DNA from: Pinus tabuliformis
Taxonomy: Eukaryota > Streptophyta > Pinopsida > Pinales > Pinaceae
DNA length: 64,000 nt
Assembly (NCBI GenBank): GCA_031772625.1
Contig: CM062808.1
Location: 476,529,655 to 476,593,654 of the forward strand
Direction of reading: 5' to 3'
Of this stretch, positions 1 through 11,758 are shown piece by piece; positions within the stretch are counted from its first letter, which is position 1, and the number at the start of each line of letters is the position of its first letter. A model generated the notes under the pieces. It saw nothing but the letters and a program-made list of their open reading frames with translations, made no database searches and was not told where the DNA came from. Made by a program: the position numbers and the translations under genes.

Positions 1-2556
1 AAGTATCTAAGTAATGATTGATTTACTTGAATCACTATGTCTATTAACTGATATTTCCATTGACTAACACTTCTAGTTAATGCATTAGTTTTCAAACCTC
101 GGTAAGGAAACTTTAGATCTACTTTTGAAAATGCTTTGTCATGAAAACTTATATACTTTTTGTCCACTTGAAGAGAGGTTTCAATATCCATGTCAGATGC
201 TGCATTGGAAGAAGAAGAAGAAGTGGATGATGGAGATGATGGGGGTGAAGGAGGTTGATCATCCTTCGCTTTACCTTTGTCCTTCTTCGAGGCCTTCGAA
301 GAAGAGGATGCATCTCTCACCTTCTTGTCTTCATACAATTCTCCCAACATCTGCTGCATAGTTAAGAATGCCTGCTGAAACTGTTCCTCACTCATCTTAG
401 TCTTAGTGTTTTCACCTACATTAGATCCTGACATGGTCTCTTTCCAAACGACTCGTCGCTTTCCAATCTCTGGATTGATCTGCTCAAGGATTCCTTCTCC
501 CCGTTGCAACTTAGACCTGGTTAACATTCAATGGAAACTCTACAAATGAAAACCTGCTCTAATACCAAATTATATGATCCGATATAATCATATATTAAAT
601 ACTGATGTAGAGTTGATTAGCCATTAGTGAATTGAAAGATAACCAAAAACAAGGAAAACGAGAAAGATTGCTGGAAAATAACACTTTACGACAGTTGATA
701 AACCATGAGAAAGATGCAAAACTGAATTGAAAATAGGAAAAACATAGTTATACCACACAGCGAAATTGATTATGAAGTTCGTCCCTAATGGACTACGTCT
801 CCGGGTCGGCTTTCAAGATGGGCGATCGTTTTATTAGGAATGAGAAAGAAGAAGTGAATTACACAGTGAAAATACCAGACTGAATATGAACACAGGCACT
901 TCTGGTCATTGTCATCAAATAGCTCTCTAAACCAGCTTTCCAACGCCGCTTACGGTTTCTAAATCCGACTCTTGATGCTCCCGAAACCCTGAAAAAAATA
1001 GCCTACATCCCTCCAGAACCTGCACATGAAAAATGTAAACTCTCCTCTCCTCTTCAATGAACAAATCTGTCTTTATAGGCCTATAAATACACCATAACAT
1101 CCTCTGACTATTTTTGGGGTGAACAAGCTAACTTCTGGGGTCGAATAGGTTGAGTTTTCCACCTTAGGTGACACGTTAGGGTTATAGTTATGGTCATTTA
1201 ATTAATTTCATGCCAAAAATACATTACAAAACCCAAATTTCCATAGTATATGAACTGAAACCGTTAACTGTTTCTTAACCGAGCGGAGGTGCTTGCCAGC
1301 GCATGTGAACACCTGCTAATCCCACGATTAATTCGCTGATGGTTCCGGTTGGCGGTGACAGTGACTGTCGCATGTGACAGTTGCTCCACGGTTCCTGCCA
1401 CAGTTTAGGTTGGTGGTTATCTCCGCGCGGTTTCCAAGCCCAACAGTTATCCCATAGTGCTCACATGTCAGTGATTATGGTTTCCATTAGCTGTTAGAGT
1501 TGACGGTGGTGATGGCGGTCAGCACTGCATTCACAGGGGTACGATTCCGAAACCCGACGGTTACTGCTAACTGTTGCGGTCATCTCTAACCTCGATGGCT
1601 TTTCAAACGCTGATCACATACCCTTACAGTCCCACTGCGGTCTACAACCCACGCGGTTTAGCACTGTTATATGTATTAACATTTGTTTTATAATGTTTTT
1701 TCATTGTATTAAACATACAATAGGATGAGAGTTAGGTTATGGAGTTTGAATGTGTTTTAATACATAGGTTTAGGATTAGGAGTTGGATTTGTAATTGTAA
1801 TTTAATACATAGGTAGGACATTGAGCATTAGGTTTAGGATCATAGGTTTAGAGCTTTTAGGATTGCAAATGGATTTTGAATGTAGATTAATACATAAGCT
1901 AATGTATTAGGGTTTTTGAATGGTTTAGCATAGGAATAGCTTAGGGTTTTAAGCATATGATAGGAAATGGAGTTTGATGGTTTAGATGTGTAGAATAGGA
2001 TTCTTAGGGTAACAAAGAATAATAGGATAGCTTAGGAGTTAGGGTTTAGGTCTAGGCATAGGTTTTGAGCTTCATTTAACTTTCAAGACCCATGTCGACT
2101 CTGCACAGCGACATCGACGAAACTGAAGCCTTCACCGGATGATCGACCCTGAAACATCCTTGTGGATTCTGTGCAACATTCGTCAACATTGCACGACGAC
2201 GACCATCACATCTTCGAAACAGACACCGGTGACAACGATAAGACTATGTCATCGACCAAGTACTTTAACTCGAATCCATTTACACGATCAACGATATCAA
2301 CCATAAAACCTGCAAAGTCGAATGACAGAACACATGTCGTCGACCAAACTCTGGCGAAACTGTCGATGACATAAGTCAACAGCCAGGTACAACATCATAT
2401 CAACTAAATGCCATGAAACCATAACATTACCTGAACACTGATCATTACCAACACTGTCGATCTGTCGACACTGAATTGAAGCGATGACGACACTTGAAGA
2501 CACTGAACGACACCCATGAACATTGATGATGACACTTCGAACACTTGTGCATTTGG
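1..2556 (-). mobile_element. LTR element family A, copy A1, partial (internal end plus one LTR)
   Basis: Positions 1-574 match the internal region of copy A2 (about 11185-11758). Positions 575-2551 match its LTR, which starts TGATC. Just left of 575, at about 553-568, lies the reverse complement of a tRNA-iMet primer site (GCTCTAATACCA), so the element reads on the minus strand. The right end stops short of the full LTR seen in A2 and passes into repeat D through a shared TTTGG at 2552-2556. This is a recombination-type junction rather than an insertion with target duplication. The left end is cut by the window. The internal part encodes a serine-rich gag-like protein on the minus strand, as in A2. 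Fossil; lineage not assigned. Confidence 0.75.
575..2556 (-). repeat. LTR of A1
   Basis: This LTR of about 2 kb is shared with 3205-5051 plus 10514-10672 and with 11759-13762. Two compositional blocks stand out. Positions 1690-2080 are full of telomere-like TTTAGG and TTAGGG words, and 2090-2530 is rich in TCGAC/GTCGA words. The last block is lost at the right edge. Confidence 0.75.
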
Positions 2557-3204
2557 CTCCTTCAAATGAGCCATCTTGGTGTTTTCACTATAACATTCTT
2601 TTAGGATAGTTCAGAGTAGTTAATTTTTGGGAGCCTAAGAAGACATAACATTAAAGGAGTTCTGAGGTAAAAAATTGGGCTCAAAACAAAATTTATATTA
2701 TCAAAATCAACTTTAAAAGAACCAATAGGATTCAAGATGCATTTTTTAGGAAAATGAAGTAAACTACTTTTTTTAATTGTATTTTCAACTTATCTCCTTA
2801 TAGGTTTACTCAAATTTCAAATGTAGGCTTTCGTTAGAGATGGAATTTAATTTTGCATCCACTAACTACCCACTATGTATACTTTTGTTAAACTCATTGT
2901 GAGAAAAACTAGAAACACATTTCGAAAAGGATTGTTTTCATGTATTTCTAATTTATCTCATTGTGGGTCTACAAAAAATATGCAAAGTGATAGTCATTAG
3001 AAGCAAAATTTAATTCCACATCCAACAAGGTCCTACACTTGAAATTAGAGTAAACCTATGAGGAGATAACTTAGTAAAAAATGAAATATAAACATGTAGT
3101 TTTATTTCCTTCCTTTGAAATTTAATAACTCTTAGTGTATAATTTAACTATTATCTTATTATTGTCCTTAGGAGGCACATTTTAGACTTGAAATTTCCAA
3201 TAAC
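2552..3204 (+). repeat. Repeat D, copy D1, left part
   Basis: Homologous to D2 at about 16656-17303 and D3 at about 39405-40054. It is the left flank of the A2 insertion and continues at 13763. No coding potential is visible. D as a whole is a degraded Ty3/gypsy element (see D2 and D3), and this stretch lies upstream of its gag remnant. Confidence 0.8.
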
Positions 3205-5051
3205 TGATCTGATATGATCATATATTAAATACTGATGTAGAGTTGATTAGCCATTAGTGAATTGAATCATAACCAAAAACACGGAAAACGAGAAAGACTG
3301 CTGGAGTAGAAAACTTTACGACAGTTGATAAACCATGAGAAAGATGCAAAACTGAATTGAAAACAGAAAAAACACAGTTATACCAAACAACGATATTGAT
3401 TATGGAGTTCGCCCCTGATGGACTACGTCTCTGAGTCGGCTTTCAAGATGGGCGACCGTTTTATTAGGAATGAGAAAGAAGAAGTGGATTACACAGTGAA
3501 AATACCCGAGTGAATGTGAACACAAGCACTTTTAGTCACTACCATCAAATAGCTTTCTGAACCAGCTTTCCAACGCCGCTTACGGTTTCCAAATCCGACT
3601 CCCGATGCTCCCGAAACCATGAAAACAAAATAGCCTACATCCCTCCAGAACCTGCACATGAAAACTATAAACTCTCCTCTCGTCTTCAATGAACAAATCT
3701 GTCTTTATAGGCCTGTAAATACACTATAACATTGTCTAACTGGTTTTTTGGGGTGAACAAGCTAACTTTTGGGGTCGAATAGGTTGAGTTTTCCACCTCA
3801 GGTGACACCTTAGCATTATAGTTATGGTCATTTAATTAATTTCATGCCAAAAATACATTACAAAACCCAAATTTCCATAGTATATGAACTGAAACCATTA
3901 ACTGTTTCTTAACCGAGTGAAGACGCTTCCAGTGCATGTGAACACCTTCTAATCCCGGGGGTAATTCACCAACGGTTCCGGTTGGCAGTTGCGGTGACTG
4001 CGCATGTGACAGCTGCTCCACAGTTCCCGCCTGAGTTTAGGTTGGCGGTTATCTCCGTACAGTTTCCAAGCCCAACAGTTATCCCATAGCATTCACATGT
4101 CGGTGATTACAGTTTCCGTTAGCTGTTAGAGTTGACGGTGGCGGTGGCGATCAGCACTGCATTCACATGGATACGGTTCCGAAACCCGGCGGTTACTGCT
4201 AACGGTTGCAGTCACCTCTAACCTTGGCAGCTTTTCAAATGTTGATCACATACCCTTACAGTCCCACTGCAGTATAAAAACCACGAGGTTTAGGATTTTT
4301 ATATGTATTAACATTTGTTTTATAATGTTTTTTCATTGTATTAAACATACAATAGGCCGAGAGTTAGGTTATGGAGTTTGAATGTGTTTTAATACATAGG
4401 TTTAGGATTAGGAGTTGGATTTCTAAATGTAATTTAATACATAGGTAGGACATTGAGCATTAGGTTTAGGATCATAGGTTTAGAGCTTTTAGGATTGCAA
4501 ATGGATTTTGAATGTAGATTAATACATAAGCTAATGTATTATGGTTTTTGAATGGTTTAGCATAGGAATAGCTTAGGGTTTTAAGCATATGCTAGGAAAT
4601 GGATTTTGATGGTTTAGATATGTAGAATAGGATTCTTAGGGTAACAAAGAATAATAGGATAGCTTAGGAGTTAGCGTTTAGGTCTAGGCATAGGTTTTGA
4701 GCTTCGTTTAACTTTCAAGACCCATGTCGACTCTGCACATCGACATGGGCGAAATTGAATCCTTCACCGGACGATCAACCCTAAAAAATCCTTGTGGTAT
4801 CCATGCGACATTCCTCAACATTGCACGACGATGACTATCACATCTTCGAAACTAACATTGGTGACGACGACAAAACTATGTCATCGACCAGGTACTTTAA
4901 ATCGAATCCATTTACACAATCAACGATATCAACCATAAATCCTGCAAAGTCGAATGACAGAACACATGTCGTCGACCAAACTCTGGCGGAACTGTCGATG
5001 ACATAAGTCGACAGCCAGGTACAACATCATATCAACTGAACGCCATGAAAC
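3205..5051 (-). repeat. A2 left LTR, first part
   Basis: Matches 11759-13600 of the right LTR. It is interrupted after 5051 by element B and resumes at 10514 (10509-10513 is the target duplication GAAAC). It carries the same telomere-like block (about 4310-4700) and the start of the TCGAC-rich block. Confidence 0.85.
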
Positions 5052-6506
5052 TATTGGAAATAATACTGAGATGGGGGGGTGAATCAGTATTATAAAATCA
5101 ATAATCTTTTCATTCCCATTATCAAATTCATATACACTACTTCAATTAAGCCTACCCGCGTGTATACGCAACTGTGTTTAATGCAACTAGCGTATATCCA
5201 GTAAACTTATGATTCAATTAGTTGATCTTCAATGAGTGCATGAGAACATTATTAACCATATGACAGTAAACAGGTGCAGTAAAATAGAACAGATCATCAC
5301 ACATAAGAAGCACACATGAACACCATGATATAAGGTGGAAACCCAATGTGGGTGAAAACCACCTGCTGCAATTCGTCTCTGTCTTCTTTTAATAAGAAAC
5401 TTCTTCTTACAATATTTCTGTACTGGTGCAGTCTTATACCAGTACGCAGGCTTCTACCTGCAGAAGGCTACAACCTTCTCTCGTTCTTCAGCTTCTCCTG
5501 GAAGGGAGCTACAACCCCCTTAGCTCTTGTACTAACTGATGTACTAGTACGTAGGTGCTGACCTACAAAAGGCTACAACCTTCTCTTTTCTTCCAGGGAC
5601 CACGTTTCATAAATTTTCATACTGGATCCATAAATACAAAACAATCACCACTGCAATACAACCATCAACTCTGAATCACACAACCAATGAATCATTGAAA
5701 CCCTTTCATAAAAACACAGTCACCAGAACACAGACCAGAGCCCAGAACTCTGCAACAACCGCTAGAACCAACAGCAACCTCAAATATCAAATCTCATAAT
5801 GTATACACTACTTGACTGTGTCGAACCAGCGTGTATATGCTCTTTCACCAGAGGGAACCTACATACAGATCTGAAAATAATTACTTATACCTTCACTGCA
5901 ATTTCCAACTTCAGATATACCCAGAACATAAGATATAAAGGATAAGACATGCGTCAGTATTTAGATCTATTCATGATCATACCATATAATGATAATGCAT
6001 TTTAGTCTTCATGATTTCGGTCCATCAACCTTCATCAACCGCATAGGTGCCTCCTTGGTTCAAATCGAGCAAAGCATCACAAACCCATAACTAGCATACT
6101 AGATCTCATGCTTCATCAGATATTCATCACTTGCACACTTGCACTTCTTGGCCTAATGATCTTCTCCTTATATAGGTTTAGGCCTCTCTCAATACCATGG
6201 TCCAAAACCACGTAGAACCAATACCTTGGACCCAATACCCGGGGTCAACACTTCGGACCAAATACCATGGACCAAATACCATGGACCAAAACATAGATTT
6301 CCAACATGTACGCGCCTTTCCTTCTGTAAATGTGAGTGTGTACGTATACGCGACTTGATACATGGTGAACCCATGTGTATACGCCCCTTTGTCATAGCAA
6401 ACCTACGTATACCTCTCTGATCATTCTAGTTGTACTATGATCTGTCATCTGAGTGAGTTGACATCAAGGACAACACCTGTATCAAACCTGTATCATAATG
6501 CCAACA
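5052..6506 (-). repeat. Element B, left LTR (3' LTR)
   Basis: 1455 bp, running from TATTGG to GCCAACA. It contains GCGTATAC-type words, a run of seven G near its left edge (5074-5080), and a repeated ATACCATGGACC block near 6260-6290. It matches 9060-10508. Confidence 0.85.
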
Positions 6507-6950
6507 ATCTCCCCCTTTGTACTTGATGGCAACATCCACACCAAGTCACTCTCCCCCTTTGACATCAAGGGCAAAGGGTGGACCAAGATATTCTCTCCCT
6601 TGGTATACATTCTGCTGTCCATACTCCCCCTGAGTACATGCTGAATTCTCTGATTGAGCTCCCCCTTTGTATATGCTAAGATGTATCAATCCGTCCATGC
6701 TCCCCCTGAGCACATGCCGAGTCTAAACAAGACCATGAGAGTCATCAACAACTATCATACACCATATGATATGCACTATAAGCATCTCTCATCAACATCA
6801 GCAAATTGTAACCTGCAATATCATTCTCTTGTCCAACCAATAGTAAGTAGCAAGATGTATCATTTAGCCACATAAGCATTATCACCAAAGTCTTCTAACC
6901 ATAATGCCAACAATTATTCGAAGCATATGCTCCCCCTGAACTTGTGCCAA
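6507..6950 (-). promoter_or_regulatory. Element B: multiple polypurine-tract-like sites
   Basis: Read on the minus strand, GGGGGAG words occur next to the LTR at 6509 and again near 6551, 6624, 6659, 6698 and 6930. An LTR-edge-like ATAATGCCAACA recurs at 6901-6912. The copy touching the LTR is the likely plus-strand primer; the others match the multiple-PPT feature described for Sireviruses. Confidence 0.6.
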
Positions 6951-7042
6951 CCATGACTAAATCATATCAGACTTCTTTTCCTGAGTCTGTCCTGCTGCTT
7001 TTTCTTCAGAGCTCCATATACGCAACTCTACAGCCTCTAACT

Positions 7043-7056
7043 CGCGTATATACGCG
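7043..7056. repeat. 14-bp perfect palindrome CGCGTATATACGCG (element B)
   Basis: This self-complementary 14-mer lies just beyond the gag C-terminal region. The same 14-mer sits at the same relative place in element C (21664-21677). Confidence 0.85.
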
Positions 7057-7064
7057 ACTTCTCT

Positions 7065-8999
7065 TCATAATATCTGCATATGCAAATTGGAATACTGAAG
7101 GTCTACACTTTCAGTTTCCCCTATGTCTGTTATGTCTGCTAACTGAGTTATGCCACATCTTTCTGACTCTAATTCTGTCTTCTTCAATACCTGAAATTGC
7201 GATGATGTATGATCCTTTTGCTTTGGTGTCCGAATTTTGCTCCTACATTCCTTTACTTTATGTCCAAACTTGTTACATGTATAACATATTATATGTTTCA
7301 TATTCCTTTTATTTCAATCATTAGCTTTCTGACCAAACGTATTGCAAGCAAAACAGTATCCCTTAAAGTACCTGGAACGTGATGATCTTTCTGTGTAATG
7401 GTCTTGAACCATTCTTCTTCCACATCTGGCTACAATATGTCCAAAATTATGACCTACATAACATTCAACATTATTCATTTGAGGAAATAACCGACTATCA
7501 CTTCCATAGTTAGGAGCAAAAGATCTTCTTTGAAGAATTTCTTTCCTTGGTTGTTGCTGGGGTTGACCACTTATCTCTTTGTTGATCATTTGATATTTTG
7601 CATTAGAATTCCTTTCCTCACCCTGTGAGCTAGATTCAGCTTCGACAGTTTCATAAAATCCAATACCAGTTTTGATAGTATGGGATCTTTGACTACTAAG
7701 AATACCATCCAAAATCTTATTACTGTCTTGAAATCATAACAATTTATCCTTTTCTTCTAATTTACCTTTTAAGATATTTACCCCAACCTGATGTTGTTCT
7801 TCCTTTTCTAGATATTGCTTCTTTATATTTTCTTCAGCTTTTCTTCCTTCTTCCACGTGTTGCCTTAATTCGAGCACTTCATGTTCTTGTTCTTCAAGAG
7901 CTTCTTTATTCTACTTCTTTGATTCTTTAAGATCTTCTTTTAGAGAGAGGATCTTAGATTCAAGTCTCTGAATTGTTATGCTCGGATCTTTTACTACATC
8001 CTGCAGCTGCTTCCTTACTCTGGTTACTGTCTCCAGCTGATCTTTTAATCTGGTAACCTCTTCTGTTTCTACGTCCTTATTTTCATATGCCATGAGAAGT
8101 CTAATGTCTTCATCACTATTGGATGAGTCATTAATTTTACCATGAGTATAATAACTTCTATTACCTTCTTCAGACATCTTTCCTTTGTTATGAGGGCATC
8201 TAGCAGCGTAGTGACCAACTCTACCACAAGAAAAACATTTGAAAGGTAGCTTACCTTCAAACCTTCCAAATCCCTGTTGAAGATTCTTGACAAAATTTAC
8301 CTCATATTCTTCTTCTAAAATGGATCCTGATTCACTAAGTTTTTCTTTTCCCTTTGCTGATACTTTAAATGTAGCTTCTCTCATATCTGATGGTCCTCCT
8401 TTTCTCATTTCAAAAGCAGTTAGGATTCCGTGAAGTTGCATCATAGTGATTTTCTGTAGATCCTCCTTTTCTTCTATGGCAGACACTTTAGATTCAAATT
8501 TATGAGAAAAGGATATCAAAACTTTCTCAACTAAGACAACTTCCTTATTTTCTTCACCCAGATTCTTCATACAATTAACAATCTCATCTATACGTAGGAA
8601 GTATTTAGCTATGCTTTCATTACTATGCATCTTAAGAGTTTCATACCGTATTCTGAGAGTTTGAAGCTTAGCTCGTTTTACCTTATCATCTCCTTCGTAG
8701 CTTAGAATGATTTTGTCCCATATTTCTTTGGCTGATTTGAGCTGCATGACCATGACAAAGTCTGATTTTGACAAACTTCCCAATAAGATAGTAACAGCTT
8801 TGGCATTGAGTTCATATTGCTTTCTATCTACCGTATCTGTAGGAATTGCTAATGGATATGTATATCCTCCTTCCATGATTCCCCAAACATCCATTCCAAG
8901 ATATTGTAGATATGTTGTGGTTCTTATCTTCCAGTAGACAAAATAGCTCCCATCGAAGATTGGTGGTCTGATGGATCCCTCTCTTTCTTGATTACTCAT
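7065..8999 (-). pseudogene. Element B gag (UBN2 region, coiled coil, zinc knuckles), broken
   Basis: The upstream part (7911-8999) starts MSNQEREGS and shows a clear Copia-type UBN2 gag region. Signs include an N-terminal W-K motif (YFVYWKIRTTTYL), AKEIWDKI, and a helix-rich core. It then shows a first zinc knuckle (CFSCGRVGHYAARC), followed by a charged coiled coil. Downstream parts to 7065 resemble the C-terminus of the gag of element C, including a SSSQGE linker and knuckle-like CXXC motifs. Gag would package element RNA. The reading frame carries several breaks and is treated as a fossil. No pol follows it. Confidence 0.75.
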
Positions 9000-9059
9000 C
9001 CTAATGGATCTTCCTTCAAGTGATCAAGCTTCTTCTGAAGGACCTGCTCTAATACCAAT

Positions 9060-10508
9060 TGTTGGAAATAATACTAAGGGGGGGGGGCGGTGTGGGTGAA
9101 TCAGTGTTAGCAAATCAATAATATTTTCATTTCCATTATCAGATTCATATTCGCTACTTCAGTTAAGCCTACCCACATGTATACGCAACTGTGTTTAATG
9201 CAACTAGCGTATATCCAGTAAACTTATGATTCAGTTAGTTGATCTTTAATGAATGCATCAGAACATTATTAACCATATGAACAATAAACAGGTGCAGTAA
9301 AACAGAACAGATCATCACACATAAGAAGCACACATGAACACCATGATATAAGGTGGAAATCCAATGTGGGTGAAAACCACCTGCTGCAATTCATCTCTAT
9401 CTTCTTTTAATAAGAAACTTCTTTTTACAATATTTCTGTACTGGTGCAGTCTTATACCAGTACGTAGGCTTCTACCTGTAGAAGGCTACAACCTTCTCTC
9501 ATTCTCCAACTTCTCCTGGAAGGGAGCTACAACCCCCTTAGCTCTTGTACTAGCTGATGTACTAGTACGTAGGTGCTGACCTACAGAAGGCTACAACCTT
9601 CTCTTTTCTTCCAGGGACCACGTTTCATAAATTTTCATACTGGATCCATAAATACAAAACAATCACCACTGCAATACAACCATCAACTCTGAATCATTGA
9701 AACCCTATCATCAAAACACAATCACCAGAACACGGAGCAGAGCCCGGAACTCTGCAACAACCACTAGAACCAACAGCAACCTCAAATATCAAATCTCATA
9801 ATGTATACACTACTTGATTGTGTCAAACCAGCGTGTATACGCTCTTTCACCAGAGGGAACCCACGTACAGATCTGAAAATAATTACTTATACCTTCACTG
9901 CAATTTTCAACTTCAGATATACCCATAACATAAGATATAAAGGATAAGACATGCGTCAGTATTCAGATCTATTCATGATCATACCATATAATAATAATGC
10001 ATTTTAGTCTTCATGATCCCGGTCCATCAATCTTCATCAACCCCATAGGTGCCTCCTTGGTTCAGATCGAGCAAAGCATCACAAACCCATAACCAGCATA
10101 CTAGATCTCACACTTCATCAGATATTCATCACTTGCACACTTGCACTTCTTGGCCTAATGATCTTCTCCTTATATAGGTTTAGGCCTCTCTCAATACCAT
10201 GGTCCAAAACCACGTAGAACCAATACCTTGGACCCAATACCTGGGGTCAACACTTCGGACCAAATACCATGGACCAAATACCATGGACCAAAACTTAGAT
10301 TTCCAACATGTACGCGCCTTTCCTTCTGTAAACGTGCGTGTGTACGTATACGCGACTTGATATATGGTGAACCCGCATGTATACACCCCTTTGTCATAGG
10401 GAACCTATTTATACCTCTCTGATCATTCTAGCTGTACTATGATCTGTCATCTGAGTGAGTTGCCATCAAGGACAACACTTGTATCATACCTATATCAGCA
10501 TGCCAACA
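9060..10508 (-). repeat. Element B, right LTR (5' LTR)
   Basis: 1449 bp, from TGTTGG to CCAACA. A run of ten G at 9078-9087 near the primer-site edge corresponds to the C15 run of element C. It matches 5052-6506. Confidence 0.88.
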
Positions 10509-10672
10509 GAAACCATAGCATTACCTGAACACTGATCATTACCAACACTGTCGATCTGTCGACACTGAATTGAAGCGACGACGACACTGAAAGACACTGA
10601 ACGACACCCATGAACATTGATGATGACACTTTGAACACTTGTGCATTTGGATCGATGGATCCTCCTGGATCA
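10509..10672 (-). repeat. A2 left LTR, remainder after element B
   Basis: 10509-10513 is the second copy of the GAAAC target duplication. The rest completes the left LTR of A2 and ends GGATCA, followed by the purine tract of A2 read on the minus strand. Confidence 0.85.
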
Positions 10673-10712
10673 TTCCTCTCCACTTGGAAGCTTTTGCACC
10701 ACAAAAGTTTGA

Positions 10713-11534
10713 CTAATGAAATAGTCGATGAGGGTAGAATTCCCTCTCTTTCCACATTGACCTGACGATGTACCAATACATTCGATCAATCATCTGCATG
10801 CTATGATAACCTTGATGATGCTGACCTTGATACCTTTCGATTCGGTGACCTATTTCTTCCATCTGCAGTATGGCCAACTTGCGACGATGGGTAAACAACC
10901 TATTATCAACATGGCAATTGGATTCTTTCCACGAAGAATCATAAGTTAGTGATTCAAAAACATCTTTGAAAACAATGTTTGTAGAACTTTGTTCAATACA
11001 TCTGATTGGTATTAACAATCTACTTTCCGGAATAACTAAAATATTCAAAGACTCCTTTGATTTTGGTTTTGTATCAATTAATTGATTTGATTTACTTTCC
11101 TGTTGACTGATTACTAAGTGAACTTGCTGCCCATAACTCATCCAGCTGTGATGTAAAGACTGTTGCAACTTAGTTTGATTCTGAAAGTATCTAAGTAATT
11201 GTTGATTTACTTGAATCACTATGTCTATTAACTGATATTTCCATTGATTAACATTTCCAATTAATGCATTAGTTTTCAAACCTCGGTAAGGAAACTTTAG
11301 ATCTGCTTTTGAAAATGCTTTTTCATGAAAACTTATAGACTTTCTATCCACTTGAAGAGAGGTTTCATTATCCGTCTCAGATGCTGCATTGGAAGAAGAA
11401 GAAGAAGTGGATGATGGAGATGATGGGGGTGAAGGAGGTTGATCATCCTTCGCTTTACCTTTGTCCTTCTTCGAGGCCTTCGAAGAAGAAGCTGCATCTC
11501 TCACCTTATTGTCTTCGTACAATTCTCCCAACAT
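10713..11534 (-). pseudogene. A2 internal ORF, gag-like protein of unknown family
   Basis: An open stretch of 273 codons is the only coding potential in the interior of A2. It has a lysine-rich stretch, then a proline/serine-rich low-complexity run, then a part beginning SFHEKAFSKADLKFPYRGL followed by a glutamine-rich helical part. No zinc knuckle, protease or polymerase motif is visible. Its position beside the primer site fits a gag-like role, but I do not recognise the family. The partial sister in A1 (1-450) has similar sequence. Similar codons lie upstream of the chosen ATG, so the original start was probably farther out. Treated as a fossil. Confidence 0.5.
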
Positions 11535-11758
11535 CTACTGCATAGTTAAGAATGCATGCTAAAACTGTTCCTCACTCATCTTAGTCTTAGTGTTTTCACC
11601 TGCATCAGATCCTGACATGGTCGCTTTCCGAACAACTCGTCGCTTTCCAATCTCTGGATTGATCTGCTCAAGGATTCCTTCTCCTCGTTGCGACTTAGAC
11701 CTAGTTAACATTCAATGGAAACTCTACAAACGAAAACCTACTCTGATACCAAATTATA

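Larger units (their letters stand above)
5052..10508 (-). mobile_element. Gag-only Copia/Sirevirus-like element B, nested in the LTR of A2
   Basis: LTRs at 5052-6506 and 9060-10508, interior 6507-9059, target duplication GAAAC (5047-5051 and 10509-10513). The tRNA-iMet primer site lies at about 9042-9058 on the minus strand, beside the right LTR. The purine tract beside the left LTR reads as CTCCCCCTTT (6509-6518) on the plus strand. The interior encodes a broken gag with a UBN2 (Copia gag) region and zinc knuckles, and no protease, integrase or reverse transcriptase is visible. The relationship to element C is clear along the LTRs, gag C-terminus and downstream palindromes. A 325-bp LTR excerpt differs at about 10 sites, mostly transitions. 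Sirevirus assignment is inference from long LTRs, coiled-coil gag and repeated purine tracts. Fossil with several breaks. Confidence 0.85.

Noticed and set aside
1690-2080. An interstitial telomere array
   Set aside because: The repeats are degenerate, interspersed and part of an LTR present three times.
6178-6420. Overlapping frames on both strands, repeated at 10180-10422
   Set aside because: They follow low-complexity ATACCATGGACC words in the LTR of element B and are duplicated only because the LTR is.
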